Assembly (NCBI RefSeq): GCF_001428845.1 | Contig: NZ_LMIU01000003.1 | Span: 5,243 to 69,242, forward strand | Direction: 5' to 3' | DNA: 64,000 nucleotides | DNA from: Achromobacter sp. Root83 | Lineage (GTDB): Bacteria > Pseudomonadota > Gammaproteobacteria > Burkholderiales > Burkholderiaceae_B | Shown: piece by piece, positions 26,709 to 37,010 of the stretch | Numbering within the stretch: the first letter of the stretch is position 1 | Layout: the number at the start of each line of letters is the position of its first letter | The notes under the pieces: generated by a model | Databases searched by the model: none | Told to the model about the DNA's origin: nothing | Seen by the model: the letters and a program-made list of their open reading frames with translations, nothing else | Program-made: the position numbers and the translations under genes

Positions 26709-28367
26709 ATGAGCAGCACCATCAGCCGGGTCGATTTCAGGACCGAGCCCGCCCAGTACCGCCACTGGCGCCTGTCGTTCGACGGTCCGGTCGCCACGCT
26801 GGCCATGGACGTGGCCGAGGATGGCGGCTTGCGCCCCGGCTACAAGCTGAAGCTGAACTCCTACGACCTGGGCGTGGACATCGAACTGCAAGACGCCTTG
26901 CAGCGCATCCGTTTCGAGCACCCGGAAGTGCGCAGCGTGGTCGTGACCAGCATGAAGGACCGCATCTTCTGTTCGGGCGCCAATATCTTCATGCTGGGGC
27001 TGTCCACCCACGCCTGGAAGGTCAACTTCTGCAAGTTCACCAATGAAACCCGCAACGGCATCGAAGACTCCAGCCGCCATGGCGGGCTGAAATTCATCGC
27101 CGCCCTGAATGGCGCCTGCGCGGGGGGCGGCTACGAACTGGCGCTGGCCTGCGACGAGATCATACTGATCGACGACCGGTCGTCGGCGGTGGCCTTGCCC
27201 GAGGTTCCCTTGCTGGGCGTGTTGCCGGGCACGGGGGGGCTGACCCGCGTGACCGACAAGCGCCGCGTGCGCCACGACCACGCCGACATCTTCTGCACCC
27301 TGGTCGAAGGGGTGCGCGGCCAACGGGCCAAGGACTGGCGGCTGGTGGACGACGTGGTCAAGCCCGCCCGCTTCGAGGCCGCGGTGCGCGAACGCGCGCT
27401 GGCGCTGGCGCAGGGCAGCGACCGCCCCGCGGGCGAGCCGGGCGTCGCCCTGACCCCGCTGGCGCGCACCGAAACCGCCGACCGCCTGTCCTACCAATAT
27501 GTGGATATTCAACTTGACCGCGAAAAGCGCCAGGCCACCTGGACCGTGCGCGCGCCGCAGGGGCCGGTCGAGTCCGAGTTGAACGACATTCTTGCGGCGG
27601 GCGCCGGCTGGTGGCCCTTGCGGATGGCGCGCGAACTGGACGACGCCATCCTGACCATGCGCACGAACGAACTCGACATCGGCACCTGGGTCCTGAAGAC
27701 GGAGGGCGATCCGCAGGCGGTGCTGGCGGCGGACGCCGCGTTGCAACGGCATGCGGACCATTGGTTCGTGCGCGAGACCGCCGGCATGCTGCGCCGCACG
27801 CTGGCGCGCCTGGACGTCACGTCGCGCAGTCTGTTCGCGCTGATCGAACCGGGCTCGTGCTTCGTCGGCACCCTGCTGGAACTGGCGCTGGCGGCCGATC
27901 GCAGCTACATGCTGGACAACGAGGACGCCGCCGCGCCCGCGCGCATCGTGGTCGGCGAACGCAATTTCGGCGCCTATCCGCTGGTCAACGGCCAAAGCCG
28001 TCTGCAACGCCGCTTCTATGAAGAGACAGAGCCGCTGGAAGCGGTGCGCGCGCGCGCCGGGCAGCCCCTTGCCGCAGCCGACGCGCTGGCGCTGGGACTG
28101 GTGACCTACGCGCCGGACAGCATCGATTGGGACGACGAGGTGCGGATGGTGCTGGAAGAGCGCCGCGCGCTGTCGCCCGACGCGCTGACGGGCCTGGAGG
28201 CCAATCTGCGCTTCGGCGGCCAGGAAACCATGGAGACCCGCATCTTCGGCCGGCTGACCGCCTGGCAGAACTGGATCTTCAATCGCCCCAACGCGGCGGG
28301 CGACAAGGGCGCGCTCAAGCTGTATGGCAAGGGCGAGCAGGCCACGTTCGACTGGAACCGCGTCTGA
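26709..28367 (+). CDS. boxC: 2,3-epoxybenzoyl-CoA dihydrolase (benzoyl-CoA-dihydrodiol lyase)
   Basis: 552 residues, the usual BoxC length, of the crotonase superfamily. It hydrolytically opens the ring of 2,3-epoxybenzoyl-CoA to 3,4-dehydroadipyl-CoA semialdehyde and formate. Crotonase-like segments are visible at CSGANIFMLGLSTHAWKVNF and GACAGGGYELALACDEIILI, with PEVPLLGVLPGTGGLTRV following. The ATG at 26709 has GAGGAGA upstream. It is the first gene of boxC-boxB-boxA. Confidence 0.95.
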   Translation: MSSTISRVDFRTEPAQYRHWRLSFDGPVATLAMDVAEDGGLRPGYKLKLNSYDLGVDIELQDALQRIRFEHPEVRSVVVTSMKDRIFCSGANIFMLGLSTHAWKVNFCKFTNETRNGIEDSSRHGGLKFIAALNGACAGGGYELALACDEIILIDDRSSAVALPEVPLLGVLPGTGGLTRVTDKRRVRHDHADIFCTLVEGVRGQRAKDWRLVDDVVKPARFEAAVRERALALAQGSDRPAGEPGVALTPLARTETADRLSYQYVDIQLDREKRQATWTVRAPQGPVESELNDILAAGAGWWPLRMARELDDAILTMRTNELDIGTWVLKTEGDPQAVLAADAALQRHADHWFVRETAGMLRRTLARLDVTSRSLFALIEPGSCFVGTLLELALAADRSYMLDNEDAAAPARIVVGERNFGAYPLVNGQSRLQRRFYEETEPLEAVRARAGQPLAAADALALGLVTYAPDSIDWDDEVRMVLEERRALSPDALTGLEANLRFGGQETMETRIFGRLTAWQNWIFNRPNAAGDKGALKLYGKGEQATFDWNRV

Positions 28368-28478
28368 GCGGCCAGGCTTTCACCGATCAAGGCCACGGCG
28401 GGCGCAAGGCGGGCCCGTTCCACAGGCCCCACGACCATGCGCCGTGCCGTAAGCGGCCCCATCCCAGGAGCAGAGACA

Positions 28479-29906
28479 ATGTCCGGCATCAACTACACCG
28501 ACAAGATCCCCAATAACGTCAATCTGTCCGGCGACCGCGCCTTGCAGCGCGCGCTGGAGCATTGGCAGCCCAACTATCTGCAGTGGTGGCAGGACATGGG
28601 GCCGGACGGCTCTCACGGTTTCGACGTATACCTGCGCACGGCGGTCAGCGTGGAACCGGACGGCTGGGCGCATTTCAACCACGTCAAAATGCCCGATTAC
28701 CGCTGGGGCATCTTTCTGGCGCCGCAGGACGGCCAGCGCAAGATCCACTTCGGCGAAAACATGGGGCGGGACGCGTGGCAGGACGTGCCCGGCGAACACC
28801 GCGCCAATCTGCGCCGCATCATCGTCACGCAGGGCGACACCGAACCCGCCTCGATCGAGCAGCAGCGCCATCTGGGCCTGACCGCGCCGTCCCAGTACGA
28901 CCTGCGCAACCTGTTCCAGATCAACGTGGAAGAAGGCCGCCACCTGTGGGCCATGGTGTACCTGCTGCATCGCTATTTCGGCCGCGACGGCCGCGAGGAA
29001 GCCGACGCGCTGCTGCAGCGCAGCTCCGGCGATTCGGACAATCCGCGCATCCTGGGGGCCTTCAACGAAAAGACGCCCGACTGGCTGGCGTTCTACATGT
29101 TCACCTACTTCACCGACCGCGACGGCAAGTTCCAGCTTTGCGCGCTGGCCGAGTCCAGCTTCGATCCGTTGGCCCGCACCACCAAGTTCATGCTGACCGA
29201 AGAAGCCCACCACATGTTCGTGGGCGAATCCGGTATTTCGCGCACCATCCAGCGTACCTGCGAAGTGATGAACCAGCTCAAGACCGACGACCCCGAAAGC
29301 GTGCGCGCCGCCGGTGTGATCGACCTGCCCACCATCCAGCGTTACCTGAACTTCCACTACAGCGTCACCATCGACCTGTTCGGCGCGGACCAATCGTCCA
29401 ACGCCGCCATCTTCTACGGCTCGGGCCTGAAGGGTCGTTACGAAGAAAGCAAGCGCACCGACGACCATCAGCTCAAGAACGACACGTATCGCGTGCTGAG
29501 CGTGAACAACGGCAAGCTGAACGAGATCGAGGTGCCGATGCTCAACGCCCTGAACGAAGTGCTGCGCGACGACTTCATCCGCGATTCCGTGGCCGGCATC
29601 GGCCGCTGGAACAAGGTCATCGAGAAGAGCGGCATCCCGTTCCGCCTTCAGGTGCCCCACAAGGCATTCAACCGGCAGATCGGCACGCTGGCCGGCATCC
29701 GCATGTCGCCCGAAGGCGAGATCCTGTCCGACTCGCAATGGCAGGCCAACCAGCACAAGTGGCTGCCCACGCCGGAAGACCGCGCCTTTGTCGCCTCGCT
29801 GATGGGGCGTGTGACAGAGCCCGGCAAGTTCGCCAACTGGATCGCGCCGCCCGTCATGGGCGTCAACCGCCAGCCGGTGAATTTCGACTACGTCCGTTTC
29901 AACTGA
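28479..29906 (+). CDS. boxB: benzoyl-CoA 2,3-epoxidase subunit BoxB
   Basis: 475 residues, a ferritin-like di-iron oxygenase that epoxidises benzoyl-CoA with O2 and electrons from BoxA. Di-iron ligand candidates are in [20 protein letters not shown] and [14 protein letters not shown]. The start ATG 28479 is preceded by CAGGAG. It lies between boxC and boxA, and the reading frame is intact. Confidence 0.95.
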   Translation: MSGINYTDKIPNNVNLSGDRALQRALEHWQPNYLQWWQDMGPDGSHGFDVYLRTAVSVEPDGWAHFNHVKMPDYRWGIFLAPQDGQRKIHFGENMGRDAWQDVPGEHRANLRRIIVTQGDTEPASIEQQRHLGLTAPSQYDLRNLFQINVEEGRHLWAMVYLLHRYFGRDGREEADALLQRSSGDSDNPRILGAFNEKTPDWLAFYMFTYFTDRDGKFQLCALAESSFDPLARTTKFMLTEEAHHMFVGESGISRTIQRTCEVMNQLKTDDPESVRAAGVIDLPTIQRYLNFHYSVTIDLFGADQSSNAAIFYGSGLKGRYEESKRTDDHQLKNDTYRVLSVNNGKLNEIEVPMLNALNEVLRDDFIRDSVAGIGRWNKVIEKSGIPFRLQVPHKAFNRQIGTLAGIRMSPEGEILSDSQWQANQHKWLPTPEDRAFVASLMGRVTEPGKFANWIAPPVMGVNRQPVNFDYVRFN

Positions 29907-29962
29907 AAGCGGAAAGGGCGGCGCGCGCGTCCGCGCCCCGCCCGCGCATTGGGAAGACCGCG

Positions 29963-31210
29963 ATGAATGCCCCTTTACCCGTAGATGTCCTGAAGCAGCA
30001 TCTGATCGATCCCGAGATCTGCATCCGCTGCAACACCTGCGAAGAAACCTGCCCCGTCGACGCGATCACCCACGATTCCGCCAACTACGTGGTGGATCCG
30101 GATATCTGCAATGGGTGCATGGCCTGTGTGCCGCCGTGCCCGACGGGGTCCATCGACAATTGGCGGCTGGTGGTGCGGGCCGAGGCCTATTCCGTGCAGG
30201 AGCAACTGGGCTGGGAGGAACTGCCTGGGGAAAAGTCCCTGCCGGCGCAAGCCGCGCCGGAATCCACGCAAGCAGAATCCGCCGCCCCGGACCCGGCCGC
30301 GTTCGCCGAACCGCCAGCGGCGGCCATGCCTGCCGGGGCCTCCGTCCCGCCCTGGTCCGCGGCGCATCCCTACGTGAATTTGTACACGCACAAGACGCCC
30401 ATGACGGCAACGGTGGTGGGCAACTACCGCGTCACGGGCACGGACACGGAAAGCGATATCCATCACATCGTGCTGGACTTCGGCGAGCTGCCGTTCCCGG
30501 TGCTGGAAGGGCAGTCCATCGGCATCCTGCCGCCTGGCGAGGACGCGCAGGGCAGGCCGCATCACGCCCGCCAGTACTCGCTGGCCAGCCCGCGCGACGG
30601 CGAGCGGGCGGGCTACAACAACCTGTCGCTGACCGTGAAGCGCGTTACCCAGGACTACGGCGGCGCCGCCGCCCACGGCGTCTGCTCGAACTATTTGTGC
30701 GACCTGGCCAAGAACGATACCGTGCGGGTGATCGGCCCCTTCGGCCACACCTTCCTGATGCCCAACCATCCGCGCGCCAATCTGATCATGATTTGCACGG
30801 GGACGGGATCCGCGCCCATGCGCGCCATGACCGAGCGCAGCCGGCGCCGGATCGGCACCGGTGAAGTCGGCAGGCTCATGCTGTTCTTCGGCGCCCGCAC
30901 CGAACGCGAACTTCCTTATTTCGGCCCCTTGATGAAGCTGCCGCGCGACTTCATCGACATCAACCTGGCGCTATCGCGCGAGGCCGGCCAGCCCAAGCGC
31001 TATGTTCAGGACCTGATCCGCGAACGCGCGCCCGCTGTCCGCGAACTGCTTGCCGACCGGAACACCTGCATCTACGTCTGCGGCCTGAAAGGCATGGAAG
31101 TCGGCGTGCTGGACGCGTTGCGCGAGGTCATGGTGCAGGCGGGCGAGGATTGGTCTATCCTGCATGATGTGCTGCGCCGCGAAGGCCGGCTGCATTTCGA
31201 GACGTACTGA
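29963..31210 (+). CDS. boxA: benzoyl-CoA 2,3-epoxidase reductase subunit BoxA
   Basis: 415-residue iron-sulfur flavoprotein that passes electrons from NADPH to BoxB. The N-terminal two-[4Fe-4S] ferredoxin domain has [12 protein letters not shown] and [13 protein letters not shown] proline/alanine-rich linker (about 90-130) leads to a ferredoxin-NADP reductase module with the FAD motif [25 protein letters not shown] for NADP, and the terminal [13 protein letters not shown] hairpin terminator follows, ending the boxCBA unit; boxD is not adjacent. Confidence 0.95.
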   Translation: MNAPLPVDVLKQHLIDPEICIRCNTCEETCPVDAITHDSANYVVDPDICNGCMACVPPCPTGSIDNWRLVVRAEAYSVQEQLGWEELPGEKSLPAQAAPESTQAESAAPDPAAFAEPPAAAMPAGASVPPWSAAHPYVNLYTHKTPMTATVVGNYRVTGTDTESDIHHIVLDFGELPFPVLEGQSIGILPPGEDAQGRPHHARQYSLASPRDGERAGYNNLSLTVKRVTQDYGGAAAHGVCSNYLCDLAKNDTVRVIGPFGHTFLMPNHPRANLIMICTGTGSAPMRAMTERSRRRIGTGEVGRLMLFFGARTERELPYFGPLMKLPRDFIDINLALSREAGQPKRYVQDLIRERAPAVRELLADRNTCIYVCGLKGMEVGVLDALREVMVQAGEDWSILHDVLRREGRLHFETY

Positions 31211-31234
31211 GTCCAACACAACAGATGCGTGACG

Positions 31235-31266
31235 ATCGGCGCGCCTGGGCGCGCCGATTTCGTTTG
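31235..31266 (+). terminator. hairpin terminator after boxA
   Basis: An eleven-bp GC-rich stem ATCGGCGCGCC/GGCGCGCCGAT with a two-base loop is followed by TTCGTTT. It lies 24 bases after the boxA stop and before the MaoC gene. Confidence 0.75.
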
Positions 31267-31283
31267 CACGGGGAAAGCCAAAC

Positions 31284-31727
31284 ATGAAGTTCGCGGAATT
31301 CAAGGACGGCATGCTGATCAAGGCCGGGCCGATCAGCGTGACGGAAGCGGAGATCCTGGAGTTTGCCCGGAAGTTCGACCCCCAATGGTTTCACACCGAT
31401 CCCCAGCGTGCCGCCGAGGGGCGCTGGGGCGGGCTGATCGCCAGCGGCTGGCACACCTGCGCGTTGGCCATGCGCATGGCGGTGGACGCCGCCCTGCATG
31501 ACTCCGAATCCTTCGGCTCGCCCGGACTGGGCGAAGTGCGCTGGCGCACGCCGGTGCGGCCCGGCGACACCCTGCGCCTGGAAGCGCGCGTGCAAGGCGC
31601 GCGCACCTCGTCGTCGCGCCCGGACCTGGGCATCATCACCTGGGCCTGGACGGTCCTGAACCAGCACGACGAAGGCGTGCTGGAAATGGAAGCGACCAGT
31701 CTGTTCGACCTGTCGGGCAATAACTGA
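31284..31727 (+). CDS. MaoC-family hydratase/dehydratase
   Basis: 147 residues with a single hot-dog domain and the hydratase-2 catalytic motif FARKFDPQWFHTDP (Asp and His). RWGGLIASGWHTCALAMR and VRWRTPVRPGDTLRLE follow, as in R-specific enoyl-CoA hydratases. The substrate would be an acyl-CoA. It is downstream of boxA but beyond a hairpin terminator, so co-expression with box genes depends on read-through. It ends five bases from the convergent DctP gene. Confidence 0.9.
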   Translation: MKFAEFKDGMLIKAGPISVTEAEILEFARKFDPQWFHTDPQRAAEGRWGGLIASGWHTCALAMRMAVDAALHDSESFGSPGLGEVRWRTPVRPGDTLRLEARVQGARTSSSRPDLGIITWAWTVLNQHDEGVLEMEATSLFDLSGNN

Positions 31728-31732
31728 GGCGG

Positions 31733-32719
31733 CTACCGCTTGCCTGCCTGCTTCAGGATGGCGGCGGCTTCCGGCCCGGCCGCCGCCTTCCAGGCATTCA
31801 CGGATTCCGCCGCGGCGTCCTTCAGCGCCTTGCGCACCGGCAATGGCACGGACGTGTTGATCGCCACGCCGTTCTTGCGCATGCTGGCGTAGTTCTGCTG
31901 CAAGCGGCCTTCAATGCGTTTCCACTGTTCGGCCTCGGTCTGCGCGGCCGCCTGGTCGATCGCCTTGCGCGTGCGCGCATCCAGCGCCTGATAGGCCTTC
32001 AGATTCATCGTGGCCACCGAGATCGGCATCGCGTAGTTGATCTCGGCGAAGTTGGGCAGGTGTTCCCACAGCTTGCGGCCCGCGCCGCCGTCGCCTGAAG
32101 ACAGCACGGCGTTCATCTCGCCGGACGCGATGCGCGGCATGGCGTCCGCGAACGAAATGTTCTGCGCGCGGGCGCCCGCCCTCTGCATGACGTCCTGGGA
32201 GGTCGCGTCGTAGGTACGGATGTTCAGGCCCTTGAACGCGGCCATGCCGTCGATCTTTTCTTTGGACCAGATGCCCGAGGCCGGCCAGGGCGTGGTGTAG
32301 AGCAGCTTCTGGCCGTGCGCAGCCAACAGTTTCTCGTACGCCGGACGCGCCGCCTTGTTGAGGTTGCGGGCCTTGGACAGCGAGTCCGCCAGGAAGGGCA
32401 GGGAGGACACGCCGAACAAGGGGTACTTCGTGGCCAGCGCGCCGGCGAAGGCGTCTCCCGCATCCACCTTGCGCGCCTCGACCGCGTCTATCATGTCGCC
32501 CGATTTGATGCCCTTGGCCGCATCGAAACTGGCGTCGATGACCACATTGCCGGCCGTCTTGGCGCGCACAAGTTCCGCAAACGTGGACACGCCTTGCCCG
32601 GGCATGGAGGTGGCCGGATATTCGGTAGCCATGGTGAGCGTGGTGACGGCATAGGCGCCATGGCCAATGAAAGCCATGGCGATGCCCGCCATCAGGCGTA
32701 GGGATGGGATGCCTTGCAT
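31733..32719 (-). CDS. TRAP transporter substrate-binding protein (DctP type)
   Basis: 328 residues from ATG 32719 with CCAGGAGT upstream. A signal peptide is visible in residues 1-24 (MAGIAMAFIGHGAYA). The DctP fold follows: FAELVRAKTAGNVVIDASFD, LPFLADSLSKARNL and GIWSKEKIDGMAAFKGLNIR. Members bind carboxylates. No DctQ or DctM membrane gene is in the window, so it is an orphan receptor or works with distant partners. Confidence 0.88.
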   Translation of the reverse strand: MQGIPSLRLMAGIAMAFIGHGAYAVTTLTMATEYPATSMPGQGVSTFAELVRAKTAGNVVIDASFDAAKGIKSGDMIDAVEARKVDAGDAFAGALATKYPLFGVSSLPFLADSLSKARNLNKAARPAYEKLLAAHGQKLLYTTPWPASGIWSKEKIDGMAAFKGLNIRTYDATSQDVMQRAGARAQNISFADAMPRIASGEMNAVLSSGDGGAGRKLWEHLPNFAEINYAMPISVATMNLKAYQALDARTRKAIDQAAAQTEAEQWKRIEGRLQQNYASMRKNGVAINTSVPLPVRKALKDAAAESVNAWKAAAGPEAAAILKQAGKR

Positions 32720-32848
32720 GCGCGACTCCTGGTCGGGGGGTAGCCGCAAAGCGTACGGCGTGTGCAAGCCCGCGCCTATACGGGCTTTCGGCAATGCGCC
32801 AAGGACGTAGCCTGGCGATCGGGCGCATGGCCCATTGCGCCGGCCCAG

Positions 32849-32876
32849 AAAAAAGCCGCCCCATCGGGGCGGCTTT
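32849..32876 (-). terminator. terminator after gcdH
   Basis: On the minus strand the stem AAAGCCGCCCC/GGGGCGGCTTT with a GAT loop runs into TTT, 23 bases past the gcdH stop. Confidence 0.88.
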
Positions 32877-32898
32877 GTCGGCTATGCCGGGCAGGCGA

Positions 32899-34092
32899 TC
32901 AATAGAACGCCTGGATGCCCGTTTGCGCGCGGCCCAGGATCAGGGCGTGCACGTCGTGGGTGCCTTCGTAGGTGTTGACCACTTCCAGGTTGACCAGGTG
33001 GCGGGCCACGCCGAATTCATCGGAAATACCGTTGCCGCCCAGCATGTCGCGGGCCAGGCGGGCGATGTCCAGCGCCTTGCCGCAAGAGTTGCGCTTCATG
33101 ATGGAGGTGATCTCGACGGCGGCGGTGCCTTCGTCCTTCATGCGGCCCAGGCGCAGGCAGCCGGCAAGCGCCAGCGTGATCTCGGTCTGCATGTCGGCCA
33201 GCTTCTTCTGGATGAGCTGGTTGGCGGCCAGGGGGCGGCCGAATTGCTTGCGGTCCAGCGTGTACTGGCGGGCGGTGTGCCAGCAGGCCTCGGCGGCGCC
33301 GATGGCGCCCCAGGCGATGCCGTAGCGGGCGGAGTTCAGGCAGGTGAACGGACCCTTCAGGCCGGACACGCCGGGCATCATCTGATCGGCCGACACTTCC
33401 ACTTCGTCCATGACGATTTCGCCGGTGATCGACGCGCGCAGGCCGACCTTGCCGTGGATGGCGGGAGCCGACAGGCCCTTCATGCCCTTGTCCAGGATGA
33501 AGCCGCGGATCTTGCCGTCGAAGTCGCCGCCGACGCACTTGGCCCAGATCACGAACACGTCCGCGATAGGCGAGTTGGTGATCCACATCTTGTTGCCGGA
33601 AATCTTGTAGCCGTCGGACGTCTTGACGGCGCGCGTTTCCATGTTGCCGGGGTCGGAGCCGTGGTTGGGTTCGGTCAGGCCGAAGCAGCCGATCCATTCG
33701 CCGCGAGCCAGCTTGGGCAGGTATTTCTTCTTTTGCTCTTCGCTGCCGAATTCGTTGATCGGCACCATCACCAGCGACGACTGCACGCTCATCATCGAGC
33801 GGTAGCCGGAGTCGATGCGTTCGACTTCACGGGCGATCAGGCCGTAGCTGACGTAGTTCAGTTCCGCACCGCCGTATTCGGCGGGGATGGTGGCGCCCAG
33901 CAGACCGAGCTCGCCCATTTCGGAGAAGATCTCGGGGTCGGTCTTCTCGTTGCGGAAGGCGTTCAGGACGCGCGGAGCCAGCTTGTCTTGCGAATAGGCA
34001 TAGGCGGCGTCGCGCACCATGCGTTCTTCTTCGGTCAGTTGCTGGTCCAGCAACAGGGGGTCTTGCCAATGGAAAGAGGGATTCGAGGACAT
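32899..34092 (-). CDS. gcdH: glutaryl-CoA dehydrogenase
   Basis: 397-residue FAD acyl-CoA dehydrogenase that oxidatively decarboxylates glutaryl-CoA to crotonyl-CoA. Family features are [11 protein letters not shown]-type N-terminus ([20 protein letters not shown]), [20 protein letters not shown] for FAD/substrate binding, [20 protein letters not shown], and the catalytic glutamate in [20 protein letters not shown]. It is close to GcdH in style throughout. Its TPP-enzyme neighbour is upstream on the same strand but 133 bases away. Confidence 0.93.
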   Translation of the reverse strand: MSSNPSFHWQDPLLLDQQLTEEERMVRDAAYAYSQDKLAPRVLNAFRNEKTDPEIFSEMGELGLLGATIPAEYGGAELNYVSYGLIAREVERIDSGYRSMMSVQSSLVMVPINEFGSEEQKKKYLPKLARGEWIGCFGLTEPNHGSDPGNMETRAVKTSDGYKISGNKMWITNSPIADVFVIWAKCVGGDFDGKIRGFILDKGMKGLSAPAIHGKVGLRASITGEIVMDEVEVSADQMMPGVSGLKGPFTCLNSARYGIAWGAIGAAEACWHTARQYTLDRKQFGRPLAANQLIQKKLADMQTEITLALAGCLRLGRMKDEGTAAVEITSIMKRNSCGKALDIARLARDMLGGNGISDEFGVARHLVNLEVVNTYEGTHDVHALILGRAQTGIQAFY

Positions 34093-34225
34093 GCTGGGTC
34101 TCCGTTATGGATTTCCGTAACCGGAATCTGGAAAGTAGTTTAAACCTAAAATAATTCGGGCGGCAAGTCGGGGTTTGCACGGCGCCGCGCCTGGGCGCGC
34201 CGCCGGGTCCGGTGCCGCCCGGGTA

Positions 34226-35908
34226 TCAGTGCTGGGCCTTCAATGCCGCGTCGCGGATCTTTTCCAGGGTCGTGGACGGGGTGATGGTTTCCGGATCGAT
34301 GAAGCAGTGCAGGATCGCCGGTTTGCCGCTGGCCAGTGCCCGTTCGAAGGCCGGACCGAACTGTTCGGTGGTCTCGACGCGTTCGCCGTGGCCGCCAAAG
34401 GCGCGCGCGTAGTCGGCGAAGTCCGGGTTCTTGAGTTCGGTCGCGGACACGCGGCCCGGGTAGTGCTTTTCCTGGTGCATGCGGATCGTGCCGTACATGC
34501 CGTTGTCCACCAGCACCACGATGATGGGCAGGTCGTACTGCACCGCCGTGGCGAATTCCTGGCCGTGCATCAGGAAGCAGCCGTCTCCCGCGAAGCAGAC
34601 GACGGTCTTGTCGGGCCAGACGCGCTTGGCGCCTACGGCGGCGGGCAGGCCATAGCCCATGGAACCCGAGGTGGGCGCCAGTTGCGTGCCAAAACGGGTA
34701 AAGCGGTGGAAGCGGTGCAGCCACGTGGCGTAGTTGCCCGCGCCATTGGTCATGATGGCATCCGCCGGCAGGGTCTTTTCCAGATAGGCCATGACCTGGC
34801 CCATCTGCAGCGCGCCCGGCGTCGTGATGGATTCGGGGTCGCTCCACTTCAGGAACGACTCGCGCATGGCCTGGGTGCCTTCGGCCCAGACGGGCTTGGC
34901 GGGCGCCTTCAGGCCGGCCAGCGACGCGGCGAAGGCGGCGGGCGAGGTATTGATGGCGAGCGTGGGGCGGTACACCCGGCCCAGTTCGGCGGTGTCGGGA
35001 TGCACGTGCACCAGCTTCTGCTTCGGGACCGGAATATCCAGCAGCGTGTAGGCCTGGCTGGGGTTCTCGGACATGCGGCCGCCGACCAGCAGGATCAGGT
35101 CCGCGTCGGCCACGCGCTTCTGCAGCGCGGGGTTGATGCCCAGGCCCACGTCGCCGATGAAGCATGGATGGTCGGCCGGGAACAGCATCTGGCGGCGGAA
35201 CGACACCGCGGTAGGCAGGGCATGCCGCTGCGCGAAATCGGCGAATTGCTGCACGGCGCGGGCATCCCAGCGCGTGCCGCCCAGGATGGCGACCGGGTTC
35301 TTGGCGCCGGCCAGCAGTTTTTCCAGGTCGGCGAGCTGGCCGGCCGTGGGGGCGGAGTCGATCAGTTCGTAGCGCGGGGCGTCGGCCACCTTGGCGGCTT
35401 CGACGAGCATGTCTTCGGGCAGGGCGATCACGACCGGGCCGGGGCGGCCGGACGTGGCGATGTGGAATGCGCGCGAGATCAGTTCGGGAATGCGTTCGAC
35501 CTGATCGATCTCGGTGACCCATTTGGCCTGCGTGCCGAACACGGCGCGGTAGTCCATTTCCTGGAAGGCTTCGCGTTCGCGCATGCCGCGTTCGATCTGG
35601 CCGACGAACAGGATCATGGGCGAGGAGTCCTGCTTGGAAATATGCACCCCGGCCAGCGCGTTGGACGCGCCCGGGCCACGGGTCACCATGCAGATGCCGG
35701 GCTCGCCGGTGAGTTTGCCGTGGGCGTCGGCCATCATGGCCGCGCCGCCTTCCTGGCGGCATACCGTAACCTTGATGTCCGCGTCGTGCAGGCCATCCAG
35801 CACCGCCAGATAGCTTTCGCCGGGAACGCAGAACACATGTTTGACGCCCTGGGCGACCAGTTGGTCGACCAGAATGTGACCGCCAAGGCGGGAATCTTGC
35901 TGAGGCAT
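34226..35908 (-). CDS. thiamine pyrophosphate-binding enzyme, acetolactate synthase-like
   Basis: 560 residues with all three TPP-enzyme domains. The activating glutamate is in CRQEGGAAMMADAHGKLTGE, a GPGASNALAGVH loop follows, the middle domain has LLVGGRMSENPSQAYTLLD, and the C-terminal magnesium-TPP motif is FAGDGCFLMHGQEF...VLVDNGMYGTIR. No regulatory subunit gene is adjacent, so acetolactate synthesis is not assured; related solo proteins are decarboxylases or carboligases. It is divergent from a LysR gene that likely controls it. Confidence 0.85.
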   Translation of the reverse strand: MPQQDSRLGGHILVDQLVAQGVKHVFCVPGESYLAVLDGLHDADIKVTVCRQEGGAAMMADAHGKLTGEPGICMVTRGPGASNALAGVHISKQDSSPMILFVGQIERGMREREAFQEMDYRAVFGTQAKWVTEIDQVERIPELISRAFHIATSGRPGPVVIALPEDMLVEAAKVADAPRYELIDSAPTAGQLADLEKLLAGAKNPVAILGGTRWDARAVQQFADFAQRHALPTAVSFRRQMLFPADHPCFIGDVGLGINPALQKRVADADLILLVGGRMSENPSQAYTLLDIPVPKQKLVHVHPDTAELGRVYRPTLAINTSPAAFAASLAGLKAPAKPVWAEGTQAMRESFLKWSDPESITTPGALQMGQVMAYLEKTLPADAIMTNGAGNYATWLHRFHRFTRFGTQLAPTSGSMGYGLPAAVGAKRVWPDKTVVCFAGDGCFLMHGQEFATAVQYDLPIIVVLVDNGMYGTIRMHQEKHYPGRVSATELKNPDFADYARAFGGHGERVETTEQFGPAFERALASGKPAILHCFIDPETITPSTTLEKIRDAALKAQH

Positions 35909-35968
35909 GGTGATGTCGTGGTTAGCCTAGGTTAGGACTCCCGAGCATATGTTCCCTGAGCGCACAAC

Positions 35969-35985
35969 GCAATTGATAAAATTGC
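35969..35985. promoter_or_regulatory. LysR-type dyad between the TPP-enzyme and lysR genes
   Basis: GCAATT-GATAA-AATTGC is a perfect inverted repeat and contains a T-N11-A core, the usual LysR-type binding design. It sits in the 167-base divergent intergenic region, 61 bases before the TPP-enzyme start and 91 before the lysR ATG. Confidence 0.6.
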
Positions 35986-36075
35986 ACAATCTATTGATCC
36001 TCCGGCACGTAGTGCCTGTTGCGCCGCCGCGTGCGGCGCGCCCGGCCCCGGCCGGTTCCTGGCGGTATCCGCTCC

Positions 36076-36981
36076 ATGAGAAACGGCATTCCCAATCTGA
36101 GCGCCCTGCAGGCGTTCGAAGCATCGGCCCGCCTGGGCAGTTTTTCGCGCGCGGCCGAGGAACTGTCCCTGACGCATAGCGCCGTCTACCGGCAGGTGGC
36201 CAGCCTGGAGTCGCGCCTGGGCGTGCAGCTTTTCACGCGGGTGCGGCGCCGCATCGTGCTGACGGACCATGGGGCGGAATATGCGGGCCGCATCCGCCAC
36301 CACCTGGACCAGATCGAAAAAGACACGTTCGGCCTGGTCAGCCGGACCGGCATGGGCCGCAGCATCCATATCGCCGTGGTGCCCACGCTGGCCACGACCT
36401 GGCTCATCCCGCGCCTGGCGGATTTTCAGCGCGAGCACGGCGACATCACCGTCAGCCTGTCCGTGCGCACGCTCCCGTTCCAGTTCAAGGACCAGCCCTT
36501 TGATGGCGCGCTCTATCACGGGGACGGGTTGTGGCCGGGCACCCAGGGCGTGCTGCTGTTCCCGGAACGCGAGCTGGTGCCCGTCTGCGCGCCGGAACTG
36601 GCGGCCCGCGCGGCGGAAACGGGCGCAAGCGCCTTGTCCGGCATGACCCATCTGCACCTGGCGTCCCGGCCGGACGCCTGGCGGCAGTGGTACGGCGCCA
36701 ATGGCCACCTGTACGGTCCGCAGGCGGCGGGCGGGCCGCGATACGAACTTTTCACGATGGTGATGGCGGCGGTGCAGGCCGGACTGGGGGTTGGGCTGAT
36801 GCCCCGCTTCCTGGCCCAACCGGCGCTGGATCAGGGGGCGTTGGCCATGCCGGTGCCGCAATCGCTTGCGGTCAGCCAGGGTTATTACTTCGGCTATCCG
36901 CAACGTAGCGAACGTTCCGAAGCTCTCAAACTGTTCGAGAACTGGTTGAAGTCGGCCGCCGCCGGCGTGGGCGAACGCTGA
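36076..36981 (+). CDS. LysR-family transcriptional regulator (GcvA-like)
   Basis: 301 residues from ATG 36076. The N-terminal winged helix-turn-helix is NLSALQAFEASARLGSFSRA, EELSLTHSAVYRQVASLESR and LGVQLFTRVRRRIVLTDHG. The C-terminal co-inducer domain resembles GcvA (VVPTLATTWLIPRLADFQRE; MTHLHLASRPDAWRQWYGA). It is divergent from the TPP-enzyme gene and the dyad between them fits mutual control. Confidence 0.9.
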   Translation: MRNGIPNLSALQAFEASARLGSFSRAAEELSLTHSAVYRQVASLESRLGVQLFTRVRRRIVLTDHGAEYAGRIRHHLDQIEKDTFGLVSRTGMGRSIHIAVVPTLATTWLIPRLADFQREHGDITVSLSVRTLPFQFKDQPFDGALYHGDGLWPGTQGVLLFPERELVPVCAPELAARAAETGASALSGMTHLHLASRPDAWRQWYGANGHLYGPQAAGGPRYELFTMVMAAVQAGLGVGLMPRFLAQPALDQGALAMPVPQSLAVSQGYYFGYPQRSERSEALKLFENWLKSAAAGVGER

Positions 36982-37010
36982 GCCGCCCCGCCCGGCCGTA
37001 GAATCGCGCC

